A stretch of 64,000 bases of DNA from Criblamydia sequanensis CRIB-18 (GTDB lineage Bacteria; Chlamydiota; Chlamydiia; Chlamydiales; Criblamydiaceae): assembly GCF_000750955.1 (NCBI RefSeq), contig NZ_CCEJ010000010.1:1-64000 (forward strand), read 5' to 3'. Position 1 is the first letter of the stretch. Every line of letters starts with the position of its first letter. The notes beneath the pieces were generated by a model. The model searched no databases. It was not told where the DNA came from and saw only the letters and a list, made by a program, of their open reading frames with translations. Positions 37,127-46,109 of the stretch are shown in pieces. Made by a program: the position numbers and the translations under genes.

Positions 37127-37642
37127 ATGAGTGATTCAAAAAAAATTAACATTAGACAAGCAACCTTAAACGATGCCAATACTATTCTTAAGGAAGAACG
37201 CGCCATAGCTGAAATTCCGGGCTATTTTTGTTCTTCGCCTTCAGAATTGTCCCTTGATAGTATCATCAATGCAATTTCGGTCTTAAAAGATAAAAGCGGG
37301 GTATTTCTTGTTGCTGAATGCAATGAAGTGCTCGTAGGCCACGCTTTTTTAGAGATTCCACATGTTAAGTCATTACAACATGTGGCTGAATTAAATATGG
37401 CTGTACATCTAGGTTGGCAAAATCAAGGTATAGGGACAATGCTACTCCATCGCATCATTGATTGGGCCCAAGAGTCAAAATTTATACGAAAGATTCAACT
37501 AAATGTTCGTGCAACGAACTTGCCTGCCATCTCATTGTATAAAAAAATGGGTTTTGAAGAAGAAGGACGATTAAAAAATCGAGTCAGAGTCAATGACAGC
37601 TACGTTGACGATATCATCATGGGTTTAAGTTTAGTTGCATAG
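37127..37642 (+). CDS. GNAT-family N-acetyltransferase
   Basis: 171 residues. The acetyl-CoA loop is LGWQNQGIGTMLLHRIIDWA at about 103-122, and RATNLPAISLYKKMGFEEEGR follows, the usual RimJ/RimL- or Pat-like layout. ATG abuts the stop of the NadD/DUF6624 gene, so expression should be coupled. The acceptor is unknown. Confidence 0.88.
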   Translation: MSDSKKINIRQATLNDANTILKEERAIAEIPGYFCSSPSELSLDSIINAISVLKDKSGVFLVAECNEVLVGHAFLEIPHVKSLQHVAELNMAVHLGWQNQGIGTMLLHRIIDWAQESKFIRKIQLNVRATNLPAISLYKKMGFEEEGRLKNRVRVNDSYVDDIIMGLSLVA

Positions 37643-37680
37643 TAGACTTCTTTTGATTTAAGAGAGACTTTGAGGAAAAT

Positions 37681-38112
37681 ATGATTCAAATAAGACAAGC
37701 CCTTCAATCGGAAATTGATTGGGTCAATGCCTGCTATGAAGAGGTGGATTTTCGACCCTCGTCCTTTGACAAAGAAATCATAGCTATTGCCGAGTACAAA
37801 GGTCAAAAGGCAGGTTTAGGGAGGCTAGTCTCTGTTGACTCTAAAACTCTAGAACTTGGTGGAATGTATGTTTTTGAAGCTTTTAGAAAAAAAGGGATAG
37901 CCGGAAAAATAGTTGAATTTCTTATGAAGTTGTCCTCTAAGCAAAATATCTATTGCATCCCTTTCGAGCCACTTATCCCTTTTTACTCTAAATTCGGGTT
38001 TATCAAAGGGTTTAATCATGAAGAGGTTCCCTACTCAATTTTACAAAAATATTTATGGTGCAAAGAAAAGTATCCGACTGAGGTAAGCCTCTTATTTAAA
38101 AAAGCAACCTAA
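37681..38112 (+). CDS. GNAT-family acetyltransferase, short form
   Basis: 143 residues. The acetyl-CoA region GGMYVFEAFRKKGIAGKIVEF lies at about 60-80, and a short C-terminal half carries YSKFGFIKGF. It is less typical than its upstream neighbour, from which it is not closely derived. It begins 38 bp after that gene. A TAGACTTCTTTTGA motif resembling the MITE terminus lies in the gap (37643-37656). Confidence 0.8.
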   Translation: MIQIRQALQSEIDWVNACYEEVDFRPSSFDKEIIAIAEYKGQKAGLGRLVSVDSKTLELGGMYVFEAFRKKGIAGKIVEFLMKLSSKQNIYCIPFEPLIPFYSKFGFIKGFNHEEVPYSILQKYLWCKEKYPTEVSLLFKKAT

Positions 38113-38160
38113 ATGATATAACTCTAAATAATACAATATTAAAGAAGTTAGGAGACATAA

Positions 38161-38589
38161 ATGAGTCAAGCTACCCAAAATCTGCAAGAAGCGTTTGCAT
38201 ACGCTATGAGCATTCGTCCGGAAATTGGAGGCTTCCCCACTCTTGCCGAGGCATTAAGAAAAGCTGGAATCACTAAAAATATTTGGAATCTTCCCTCTTG
38301 CCAAAGCATTTACATCACTAAATTTGGCCCTGTTGTAACCCAAGGCATTTCTCTTGTTAATGCTACAGTTGACATTCCGCCTTTTAATAAAGAAGCGCTC
38401 ATAAAAGCTTTAAGGGTAGATCAAGCGGGTCAAAGCTCTTTTCCGGAATTTTTAAAAGCTTCTTGGGAAGCGGGAGTTGTAAGTTACGTGGTAGATTTTG
38501 AAAAACGCCAAGTAACCTACTATGGAGTTTTGGATGAATTCTATTCTGAAGAATACCCTGCAGTAGAGATAGCACTTAAATCTCGATGA
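38161..38589 (+). CDS. DUF1398 (YbcV-like) family protein
   Basis: 142 residues, the full length of the family. It shares GFP-LAEALRK-GIT-NIWNLPSC, IPPFN-EALIK and FPEFLKA-WEAGVV with the C-terminal part of the HNH fusion at 881-2026; I estimate about two thirds identity. It lacks the nuclease and membrane parts. The function of DUF1398 is unknown. It ends 14 bp inside the convergent beta-CASP gene. GTTAGGAG precedes the ATG. Confidence 0.87.
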   Translation: MSQATQNLQEAFAYAMSIRPEIGGFPTLAEALRKAGITKNIWNLPSCQSIYITKFGPVVTQGISLVNATVDIPPFNKEALIKALRVDQAGQSSFPEFLKASWEAGVVSYVVDFEKRQVTYYGVLDEFYSEEYPAVEIALKSR

Positions 38590-39961
38590 CTTGATTAAGT
38601 TCCGGAAGCATAGGCTTTAAGCCGTAATCTTTCACTATTTGAGAGGCCAAAGCTTCCCTTTCTAGATTTTCTCCATGGGTCAATAGAACTTTGGGTTTAG
38701 CTGCAGCAAGCGTGCTAAACCATTTCAATAAATCGTTTTGCCCCGCATGAGCGCTAAAGCCATTTAAGGTATGCACCTTGGCTCTAACTTGTATCTTTTC
38801 GCCGTGGATTTTAACTTCTCTAGCTCCATCTACAAGCAGCCTTCCAAGCGATCCGTAGCCCTGATACCCGACGATAAGCACCTGAGTTGAGGTGTTAGGC
38901 AAGTTGAATTTTAAATGATGTTGAATGCGGCCGCCATTGCACATTCCAGCTCCCGCTAGAATGGCGCAAGGCCCTTTAAGATCGTTAAGTTGCTTTGATT
39001 CCTCAACAGAAGTTGTGAATTTAAACCAGGTGCGATCCAAAGGAAAAACCCCTTGCTTTCTCAAGCTAACCGTCTCCTCATCAAAAAGATCAGGGTGGTG
39101 GACAAAAACTTTTCCGGCTTCGATGGCCATTGGGCTATCCACAATTACAGGAAAAGGAGGCACCTTATTTTGGAAAAAGAGAATAGCTAATTGATAAAGG
39201 ATGTGTTGAGTTCGACCGATTGCGAAAGCCGGAATAAGTATTTTCCCTTTTTTTTCAAAAGCTTGATATATGATCTCCTCAAACTCTTTTATTGTCTCGG
39301 AATAAGAGCGATGGTTTCTATTGCCGTAAGTAGATTCTAAAAAAACAACGTCTGCATCTTTTAGCAATTCAAAAGGGCGAACAATGGGTTGTTCATAAGG
39401 CCCAAGATCACCGGAAAAAACAATAACAGCAGTTCTTCCTTTCTCCTCGACTGTCAATTCAATACTCGCCGATCCTAGCATATGTCCAGCCTCATAAAAT
39501 TTTGCTGAAATACCCTCTGCTACGTCAAACCGCTCATGGAGATCAACGATTTTACTCTGCGATCGGAAATTCTTAAGATCTTCCGGGACATAAAGCGCTT
39601 CAAAATGTTGCTCAGGATGATAGCGGTTTTTACGCTCTGTATCTTGCAACTGAATTCTAGCGGAATCTTGAAGAACAATTTCTGCTAAATCAAGCGTTGC
39701 CGATGTGGCATAAATGCTGTTTTTAAAGCCATATTTTAATAAAAGAGGAACTCTTCCTGTATGGTCAAGATGAGCATGAGTTAATAGCAAAGCATCCAAG
39801 CTTCTTGGATCAACCCCCTCCGGCAACTTATTTTTTTCCTCGGTACGTTTGCCGCCTTGAAACATGCCGGCATCGATCATTACTTTGGCATTTGCCGTTT
39901 CGATTAAGTAAGCTGAGCCTGTGACCTCTCCCCCGGCAGCTCCAAAAACTTTGATTTTCAT
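38576..39961 (-). CDS. Metallo-beta-lactamase/beta-CASP RNA-processing nuclease
   Basis: 461 residues. Zinc motif LLTHAHLDHTGRVP at about 59-72, the beta-CASP domain in the middle (IPAFAIGRTQHIL), and the C-terminal RMMBL motif FSAHAGQND with LLTHGE. This is the bacterial YSH1/CPSF-73-like group of exonucleases, found in many bacteria with unassigned RNA targets. Length and all metal ligands are normal. It overlaps the DUF1398 gene at its end. Confidence 0.9.
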   Translation of the reverse strand: MKIKVFGAAGGEVTGSAYLIETANAKVMIDAGMFQGGKRTEEKNKLPEGVDPRSLDALLLTHAHLDHTGRVPLLLKYGFKNSIYATSATLDLAEIVLQDSARIQLQDTERKNRYHPEQHFEALYVPEDLKNFRSQSKIVDLHERFDVAEGISAKFYEAGHMLGSASIELTVEEKGRTAVIVFSGDLGPYEQPIVRPFELLKDADVVFLESTYGNRNHRSYSETIKEFEEIIYQAFEKKGKILIPAFAIGRTQHILYQLAILFFQNKVPPFPVIVDSPMAIEAGKVFVHHPDLFDEETVSLRKQGVFPLDRTWFKFTTSVEESKQLNDLKGPCAILAGAGMCNGGRIQHHLKFNLPNTSTQVLIVGYQGYGSLGRLLVDGAREVKIHGEKIQVRAKVHTLNGFSAHAGQNDLLKWFSTLAAAKPKVLLTHGENLEREALASQIVKDYGLKPMLPELNQVIEI

Positions 39962-40127
39962 TTAAACAAAAACCTTCTTCAAGCCATTTTTATAATTTGA
40001 ATAATGCTAAACGTCTAAAATATATCATGGCTTCTCCATGTTAAAAAGCCCATCAAAATCCTTATCCGATAATACCATGCTTTAGGCTATGGGAAATAGG
40101 GTCTAGTTTTAAGCCATAATTTTAAGA

Positions 40128-40808
40128 TCAAGCGGGCGCTTTTTGATTTTCCTTAAAACTTCTTTCCAACATTTTCTTAGCTAACATTTCTAAAGGGTCT
40201 ATCACCTTCTTGGTACTTGAAGCAAGCTCTCCTGAAAAAAGTGAAAGCTCAGTACAGCCTAAGATAACCGCTTCTGCTTTCCCTCTCTCTATAACCCATA
40301 ATAAATCTCTTGCTATTGAACGTGATTCACCTTGCAGGATACGATCAATAATCCCATCCACTTTTTCTTGAAGAGAGAGCTCGGGATAACGGCACTCGAA
40401 GAACTTCTTATGCAACTTGTTTTCTCTTGAAGTTCTTGTGCAAAGAACTAAGGGTACTTCGTCTAATCGAAGCTCTTCGCCAAGCAAGTTGGGAAGGTGG
40501 ATCAGATCTTCTTGCTCCTGATCTTCTTCTAAAAAGTTATGCAACGTATTACAAGCAATCGCTAAAACTTCAGCACCTTGCGCACGCAGCTGATTTAAAC
40601 TTAAAGTAAGTTCAGTTTTCAAAAGCTTTGGGTTTTTCTTATCAGTCAACATGTCTGAAAAAGGAAAGCTATTTAACAAAACTTGCGGGTAATCCCCATC
40701 TTTATAGCATCCATATTGTCTGCTTGATAGAAATAATAGGCGCTCAAAAAGCCGTAACCCCGCAAAAGGGCCTGCACCGCCGACGATGCCAATAATTTTT
40801 GGTTTCAT
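40128..40808 (-). CDS. Aspartate/glutamate racemase family protein
   Basis: 226 residues. Both catalytic cysteines are present: Cys86 in AIACNT and Cys185 in LGCTEL. IGIVGGAGPFAG at the N-terminus matches the AspR branch. It should interconvert L- and D-aspartate or glutamate, which could serve peptidoglycan precursors or amino acid supply. Single gene. Confidence 0.85.
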   Translation of the reverse strand: MKPKIIGIVGGAGPFAGLRLFERLLFLSSRQYGCYKDGDYPQVLLNSFPFSDMLTDKKNPKLLKTELTLSLNQLRAQGAEVLAIACNTLHNFLEEDQEQEDLIHLPNLLGEELRLDEVPLVLCTRTSRENKLHKKFFECRYPELSLQEKVDGIIDRILQGESRSIARDLLWVIERGKAEAVILGCTELSLFSGELASSTKKVIDPLEMLAKKMLERSFKENQKAPA

Positions 40809-41141
40809 AAAAATTTTCCATAGTTATTTATATAAAGTAATTCTGAAAAACAAATAGAAACCAAAAACAATTAGGCCAAGCTAATGCTTAAAGACATCTA
40901 TAAACTTTCAGATCAAAAAAAAGTAAAAATTGAGAAATTATTGAGCGGAATGCTCGTGATGAGGACGATGGGAGGAAAAATTGATTAGACAGTTTGTTGG
41001 CATGAGCCTTGATCTTTCAATTAAAGTAAAAAAAAATTTTATATTCATACTAACCTCTTTATTTGCTTAATTTATTAAGCTATCTAATTATAAGGAAAAT
41101 CAAATTCTAGAACAATAACTTAAATAATCTAAATCTATTGC
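40809..41141. other. 333-bp gene-free stretch
   Basis: AT-rich. A 34-codon frame (ATG at 40884, stop at 40986) is lysine-rich with no ribosome site and no recognisable family; I do not call it a gene. The last 100 bp is the 3' flank of the winged-helix gene. No repeat or RNA fold was recognised. Confidence 0.5.
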
Positions 41142-41933
41142 TTACGAATAATAGTAATCGATTTCCTCATTTTTCTTAGGACCGATAACCCTCCAGCTTA
41201 GACGCAGACTATGATTATCAAAGTGAATTTGACCAAAATAAATATCTCCTCCGCAGAGATGAGAATCGACAGACGATAGAGAGTTCCGCCCAATTGGGGC
41301 TAGATGAAAAAGAAATACAGGATGGTCAGGCCCCCTTCTTAAATGCTCTAAGGAAATCACGTTGGCTTGGCGATCTAAGGTCCATCTAAACACGTTGCTA
41401 AAACTGACTTCTCCTCCGAGCTTCCCTTGCCAAATCCCCTTTTCATTAAAAATGAGTGCATTCGTACCCTCCTTTGAAACCAATACTTCTCCTTCCCCTT
41501 TGCCGTTCCATCCTTTTTCTTCCTTTGAGTTTGTCTTTGCATGAAACCTTAGCTGATTAATCTCAATAAGTCTCTGCCAAAAAGCTTGTAAGGTTTGAGC
41601 TTTAGTTTTGAAAGAGGTGGTTTCTTTGGGGTCTTCTTTTACGACATAGTAATCTTTTTTTATATGATTAGGAAGCAAGGTATATGCTTTTTTAAGAAGC
41701 TGCTCTAATTCATTTAATAAGGGATAAGCAGGATTAAACTGGTACAGCCTCGTTTTTCCTTCATAATAGCTTGTGATAAGGCCTCCTTTTTCCAAGCGAT
41801 TTAAAGCTTTTTGAAGGGGTGTGAGCGAGGTATCAAGAGATCGATGCAATTGAGTTCCATAGCATTTGCCATTGACAAACAAGAAGATAAGAATTTTCTG
41901 CACATTTTTATTTCCGCATAGAGCTTCTAGCAT
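41142..41933 (-). CDS. Winged-helix regulator with C-terminal DUF6314-like domain, divergent from the biotin operon
   Basis: 263 residues from ATG 41933; a GTG at 41990 would add 19 residues but runs through a repeated 22-bp motif, and the helical domain begins with MLEALCGNKNVQKILIFLF. Residues about 1-80 are an ArsR/PadR-like winged helix: YGTQLHRSLDTSLTPLQKALNRLEKGG. From about 110 a beta-rich domain with WNGKGEGE, WQGKLGGEV and LSWRVIGPKK resembles DUF6314, a small-molecule-binding-type barrel. It faces bioB across 202 bp, so it is a candidate biotin-operon regulator. Ligand unknown. Confidence 0.72.
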   Translation of the reverse strand: MLEALCGNKNVQKILIFLFVNGKCYGTQLHRSLDTSLTPLQKALNRLEKGGLITSYYEGKTRLYQFNPAYPLLNELEQLLKKAYTLLPNHIKKDYYVVKEDPKETTSFKTKAQTLQAFWQRLIEINQLRFHAKTNSKEEKGWNGKGEGEVLVSKEGTNALIFNEKGIWQGKLGGEVSFSNVFRWTLDRQANVISLEHLRRGPDHPVFLFHLAPIGRNSLSSVDSHLCGGDIYFGQIHFDNHSLRLSWRVIGPKKNEEIDYYYS

Positions 41934-41964
41934 AAAAAAAATCAAACCTCGATCTAAATCTTTT

Positions 41965-41986
41965 AAACTATTTTTTGGGTTCAAAC
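41965..41986. promoter_or_regulatory. 22-bp direct repeat copy 1, candidate operator
   Basis: AAACTATTTTTTGGGTTCAAAC differs from the copy at 42031 at three positions. It lies 32 bp before the preferred start of the winged-helix gene. Two near-identical sites 66 bp apart in a divergent gap suggest cooperative binding of a regulator. Confidence 0.45.
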
Positions 41987-42030
41987 ACACTACGTATTCC
42001 CTATTTTTTAAACTTTTTTATATTTTTTAT

Positions 42031-42052
42031 AAACTACTTTTTAGTTTCAAAC
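42031..42052. promoter_or_regulatory. 22-bp direct repeat copy 2, candidate operator before bioB
   Basis: AAACTACTTTTTAGTTTCAAAC also contains a small dyad, AAACTA-CTTTT-TAGTTT. It ends 83 bp upstream of the bioB ATG and is a likely place for control of the bio operon. Confidence 0.45.
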
Positions 42053-42135
42053 GACCTTAAATGAAGGATGTTTTCATTGAAATATCAAAAAAATCGTCCT
42101 AAAATTCCTTTATCAGTAATAAAAATGGTGATTTT

Positions 42136-43107
42136 ATGTCGATCAGACATGATTGGACACTTGAAGAGCTTCAAGTTTTGTATGATTTACCTTTCATTGA
42201 ACTTGTTTCAAAAGCCAATCAAATTCATAGCCGATTTCATGAGCTTTCAGAAATTCAGGTCTGCAGTTTGATTTCCATTAAAACAGGAGGTTGCCAAGAA
42301 GACTGCAAATACTGCGCCCAATCCTCACGTTATCAAACCTCTATTAAAGCTCAGCCGATGATGACTTTTGAAGCAGTGCTAAGAGATGCCAAAAGTGCCA
42401 TAAAACAAGGAGCTACGAGGGTTTGTTTGGGGGCCGCTTGGCGAGAAGTGCGTGAGGGCAAGCCTTTTGAAGAAATACTTAAAATAATTGAAGCCATTAC
42501 AAGCTTAGGTGTAGAAGTTTGCTGTACTTTAGGCATGCTCAACGCATCTCAAGCAAAGAGGCTAAAAGAAGCTGGTCTCTATGCTTACAACCACAATTTA
42601 GATACTTCGGAAAAATTCTACAAAACCATCATAACGACAAGAACCTATCAAGACCGTTTGGACACACTTAGTCATTTAGAAAATTCGAAACTAAGTATTT
42701 GCTGCGGAGGTATCTTAGGGATGGGAGAAGACTATATGGACCGGCTAGAACTTCTGCTTCTCTTGGGAACAAGAAACCCGCATCCTGAATCAGTCCCCAT
42801 CAATAGACTAAGCCAAATTCCAGGTACCCCTCTAGAAGGTCAATCAAAAGTTTCAGTATGGGAACTGATACGAATCGTTGCCATAGCTCGGATAGTCCTG
42901 CCTAAAAGTATGATCCGGTTAGCTTGCGGAAGAATCGGGATGTCTTATGAAGAACAAGCCTTATGTTTCCTATCGGGAGCAAATTCTATATTTGCCGGCG
43001 AGAAACTTTTAACCGTTGCAAATACTCCTATCGACAAAGATGAAGAGATGTTTCAACTTCTTGGTCTTAAGAAAAAAACAGCGTTTAAAAAGGCTTCAAA
43101 ATCATGA
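42136..43107 (+). CDS. bioB: Biotin synthase
   Basis: 323 residues. A radical-SAM enzyme with Cys53, Cys57 and Cys60 in GGCQEDCKYC binding the 4Fe-4S cluster. Later conserved residues include YNHNLDTSEKFY at about 154-165, CCGGILGMGE near 190 and RLACGR near 258 (the Arg and Cys around the 2Fe-2S site). It inserts sulfur into dethiobiotin. First gene of a five-gene run; its TGA overlaps the bioF ATG. Confidence 0.96.
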   Translation: MSIRHDWTLEELQVLYDLPFIELVSKANQIHSRFHELSEIQVCSLISIKTGGCQEDCKYCAQSSRYQTSIKAQPMMTFEAVLRDAKSAIKQGATRVCLGAAWREVREGKPFEEILKIIEAITSLGVEVCCTLGMLNASQAKRLKEAGLYAYNHNLDTSEKFYKTIITTRTYQDRLDTLSHLENSKLSICCGGILGMGEDYMDRLELLLLLGTRNPHPESVPINRLSQIPGTPLEGQSKVSVWELIRIVAIARIVLPKSMIRLACGRIGMSYEEQALCFLSGANSIFAGEKLLTVANTPIDKDEEMFQLLGLKKKTAFKKASKS

Positions 43108-44225
43108 TCTCTCACTTAGAAAATAAATTATTGATACGAAGAAAGTTTGGTCATTTAAGACAATTGAAGATTAACGAAAACTTAATTGATTTTTCATCCA
43201 ATGATTATTTAGGTCTTGCAAGATCTGCAGACCTCGCAAAAGCATTTCTTCAAGAATGGGAAAATCACTTGAACCCTTTTATTGGATCAACAGGGTCCCG
43301 CTTACTTACGGGTAATTCAAATTACGCTCAAGATTTAGAGGAGAGAATTTCAAAATTCCATGGCTTTGACGCGGGCCTTCTTTTCAATACCGGCTACATG
43401 GCAAATCTAGGCTTACTTTCTGCTATTGGAAACGAGGAAAGTGTGTTTTTTTACGACTTAGGTGTGCACGCTTCCACCCATGATGGCATTCTCTTAAGTA
43501 AAGCTAAAGCTGTTCCCTTCAAACATAACGATCTTCAACATCTAGAAGAGAGGCTTAAAAAAAGTTATCTTTCCAAAAATCGCTTTATTTGCATCGAATC
43601 CATTTACTCAACAGACGGTTCCATGGCGCCAGTGCTTGAAATTTGCAAGCTTTCTCAAAAATATAATGCTCATATGATTGTTGATGAAGCTCATTCGGCG
43701 GGCATCTATGGACCTCAAGGAAGAGGCTTAATTTCAGAATACGGTCTTACCGATAAAGTCTTTGCTATAATAGTCACTTTTGGTAAAGCGCTAGGAACTT
43801 TTGGCGCCATTGTGCTTGGCAGTTCCCTTTTAAAAGAAACTCTTATAAATTTTGCTAAATCTTTTATCTTTACAACAGCCCTCCCTTTTCAAGCGCTGGC
43901 TTCTATCAAATGCTGCTACGACTTATTTCCGAAATTAGAAAAAGAAAGACAAAACCTTAAAAATTTAATCAACCGTTTTAGAAATAGTTTACCTAGTTCT
44001 TCAATCACCCCTATTCAACCAATACTTATTTCCGGAAATGAACAAGCTAACTTAGCAGCTCAACATTTACAGGATTTAGGCTTTGATGTAAGAGCGCTTT
44101 TGAGTCCTACAGTGAAACGTGGGAATGAAGTTCTTCGTATTTGCTTGCATAGTTTCAATACTGAGCATGAGTTGTCTCTTTTACTGAACCGCATTCCAGT
44201 TATAAGGGAGCCTCTTTATGCATAA
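43104..44225 (+). CDS. bioF: 8-amino-7-oxononanoate synthase
   Basis: 373 residues, PLP fold type I. Asp194 in VDEAHSAG and the Schiff-base Lys228 in TFGKALG are present, as are GSTGSRLLTGN and NTGYMANLG. It condenses pimeloyl-ACP or -CoA with alanine. ATGA overlap with bioB, 8-bp overlap with bioD. At 373 residues it is slightly short but complete. Confidence 0.95.
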   Translation: MISHLENKLLIRRKFGHLRQLKINENLIDFSSNDYLGLARSADLAKAFLQEWENHLNPFIGSTGSRLLTGNSNYAQDLEERISKFHGFDAGLLFNTGYMANLGLLSAIGNEESVFFYDLGVHASTHDGILLSKAKAVPFKHNDLQHLEERLKKSYLSKNRFICIESIYSTDGSMAPVLEICKLSQKYNAHMIVDEAHSAGIYGPQGRGLISEYGLTDKVFAIIVTFGKALGTFGAIVLGSSLLKETLINFAKSFIFTTALPFQALASIKCCYDLFPKLEKERQNLKNLINRFRNSLPSSSITPIQPILISGNEQANLAAQHLQDLGFDVRALLSPTVKRGNEVLRICLHSFNTEHELSLLLNRIPVIREPLYA

Positions 44226-44847
44226 TATTATGGTGTCAGGAATAGGAACAGGGGTTGGTAAAACGATTGTAAGCACTATTCTTACAATTCTTTTTGATGG
44301 AGATTATTGGAAACCGATTCAATGCGGAAATAAAGAAAATTCAGATACAGTACAGGTAAAAAAGTGGCTAAACCCCTCTAGACATGTTATTCATCCTCCC
44401 GCTTATTCTTTTAAGGCTCCCTTATCCCCTCATCATGCCGCACGTTTAGAGAAAATCTCTATCAATCTAAAAAAGGTTTTTCCTCCCACAACAGATCGTT
44501 CCTTGATCATTGAAGGTGTCGGCGGGATTTTGGTTCCAGTAACTACTCAATGTGTAAGCTTGGAATTATTCAAATCATGGAATTGCAAGTGGATTCTTGT
44601 TTCAAATCATTACTTGGGGAGTATAAATCATACCTTGCTCACCCTTGAAGTTTTAAAACAACACCAAATTCCACTTCTTGGAATCATTTTTAATGGACCC
44701 CCTAATCCTGATAGTGAAAGTGCCGTCTTAGCCATCTCAAAAGTTCCTTTTTTAGGAAGATTGCTAAAAGAACCTTATGTAACAAAAACAACCCTTCAAA
44801 AGTATGTAAAACAATGGCAACCACATTTTTCGAAAATACTTCTTTAG
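44218..44847 (+). CDS. bioD: Dethiobiotin synthetase
   Basis: 209 residues. P-loop GIGTGVGKTIVS at about 7-18, KPIQCG near 39, and the switch-like EGVGGILVPV near 99. It carboxylates 7,8-diaminopelargonate with ATP. Overlaps bioF and bioA at both ends, so the operon is tightly packed. Confidence 0.93.
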   Translation: MHNIMVSGIGTGVGKTIVSTILTILFDGDYWKPIQCGNKENSDTVQVKKWLNPSRHVIHPPAYSFKAPLSPHHAARLEKISINLKKVFPPTTDRSLIIEGVGGILVPVTTQCVSLELFKSWNCKWILVSNHYLGSINHTLLTLEVLKQHQIPLLGIIFNGPPNPDSESAVLAISKVPFLGRLLKEPYVTKTTLQKYVKQWQPHFSKILL

Positions 44848-46109
44848 TTGATAAAGATAGAGCTTGCATTTGGCACCCTTTTACCCAAATGCAAACCGCA
44901 AAACCTCCTATTCCGATTGTCCGTGCAAAAGGAGTCTATCTCTATGACGCTTCCGGGAATTGCTATTTGGATGCCATTTCCTCTTGGTGGGTGAACCTCC
45001 ATGGGCATACTCATCCCTATATTGCTCAAAAAATCAAATCTCAATCGGAAATATTAGAGCATGTTATTTTTGCTGACTTCACCCATGCGCCAGCAATTGA
45101 TTTAGCATCCAGGCTGATTTCTCTTCTACCGGGTAAAATGTCTAAAGTTTTCTACTCCGATAATGGTTCCACTTCAGTTGAAGCGGCTTTAAAAATAGCG
45201 ATACAGTTTTGGCATAACCAAAATGTCAATAAAAAAAAGATTATCTGTTTTAAAAATAGTTATCATGGCGACACTTTTGGGGCTATGTCAGCATCCGGAA
45301 AAAATCCGTTTAATAGACCCTTCTGGACGCACCTTTTTGAAGTAACAGCCATTGATCCACCCTTAAAAGGTCAAGAAAAAACTTCCCTGCAGCAACTTGA
45401 ATCTCTTTTGGAGTTAGAGGACACGGCTTGCTTTATTTTTGAACCACTTGTTTTAGGTTCTGGGGGGATGATTATTTATCCCCCAAATGGTTTGGACCTT
45501 TTAATTCAAAGCTGCAAGAAGCATCAAGTTTTAACCATAGCAGATGAAGTCATGACAGGATTTGGCCGAACAGGAACCCTCTTTGCATGCGATCAACTTC
45601 AGGAAGAACCCGATATTATCTGCTTATCCAAAGGTCTAACAGGCGGATTTTTACCTCTTGGGGCAACGATTTGTACGGAAAATATTTTTAACGCATTTTT
45701 AGGAAATCATTTGCATCAAGCGTTCCTACATGGCCATTCGTATACCGCAAATCCCCTTGCTTGCAGCAGCGCTCTTGCAAGCCTTGATCTTTTATTAGAA
45801 GATAAATGCACGCATCAAAGAAAACTGATTGAAAATTCGCATCATTCTTTTTGTCAAAAATGGAAATTCCACCCTAAACTAAAAAGATGTGAAGTACAAG
45901 GCACGATTTTAGTTTTAGAATATCATACAAATACACCTTCTTATTTTGATTCTCTTCGCGATCAACTGTACGGCTTTTTTTTAGAAAAAAAAATTTTACT
46001 TCGTCCTTTAGGGAACGTTCTCTATCTTTTGCCTCCCTACTGTATTCAAGAGGAAGAACTTCAATTTATCTACGATCAAATTATTCTTACTTTGGAAGGC
46101 GGCTTATGA
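44814..46109 (+). CDS. bioA: Adenosylmethionine-8-amino-7-oxononanoate aminotransferase
   Basis: 431 residues. HPFTQM at 21-26 is the KAPA/SAM pocket signature; SSWWVNLHGH, Asp244 (ADEVMTGFGRTG) and the Schiff-base Lys273 (LSKGLTGGFLPLG) follow. It converts KAPA to DAPA using SAM as amino donor. The ATG at 44814 lies 34 bp inside bioD; a TTG near 44848 is an alternative that would lose a few residues. Confidence 0.95.
   Translation: MATTFFENTSLVDKDRACIWHPFTQMQTAKPPIPIVRAKGVYLYDASGNCYLDAISSWWVNLHGHTHPYIAQKIKSQSEILEHVIFADFTHAPAIDLASRLISLLPGKMSKVFYSDNGSTSVEAALKIAIQFWHNQNVNKKKIICFKNSYHGDTFGAMSASGKNPFNRPFWTHLFEVTAIDPPLKGQEKTSLQQLESLLELEDTACFIFEPLVLGSGGMIIYPPNGLDLLIQSCKKHQVLTIADEVMTGFGRTGTLFACDQLQEEPDIICLSKGLTGGFLPLGATICTENIFNAFLGNHLHQAFLHGHSYTANPLACSSALASLDLLLEDKCTHQRKLIENSHHSFCQKWKFHPKLKRCEVQGTILVLEYHTNTPSYFDSLRDQLYGFFLEKKILLRPLGNVLYLLPPYCIQEEELQFIYDQIILTLEGGL

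Noticed and set aside
40884-40988. 34-codon lysine-rich frame
   Set aside because: No ribosome site, no family, and codon use like the surrounding AT-rich DNA.
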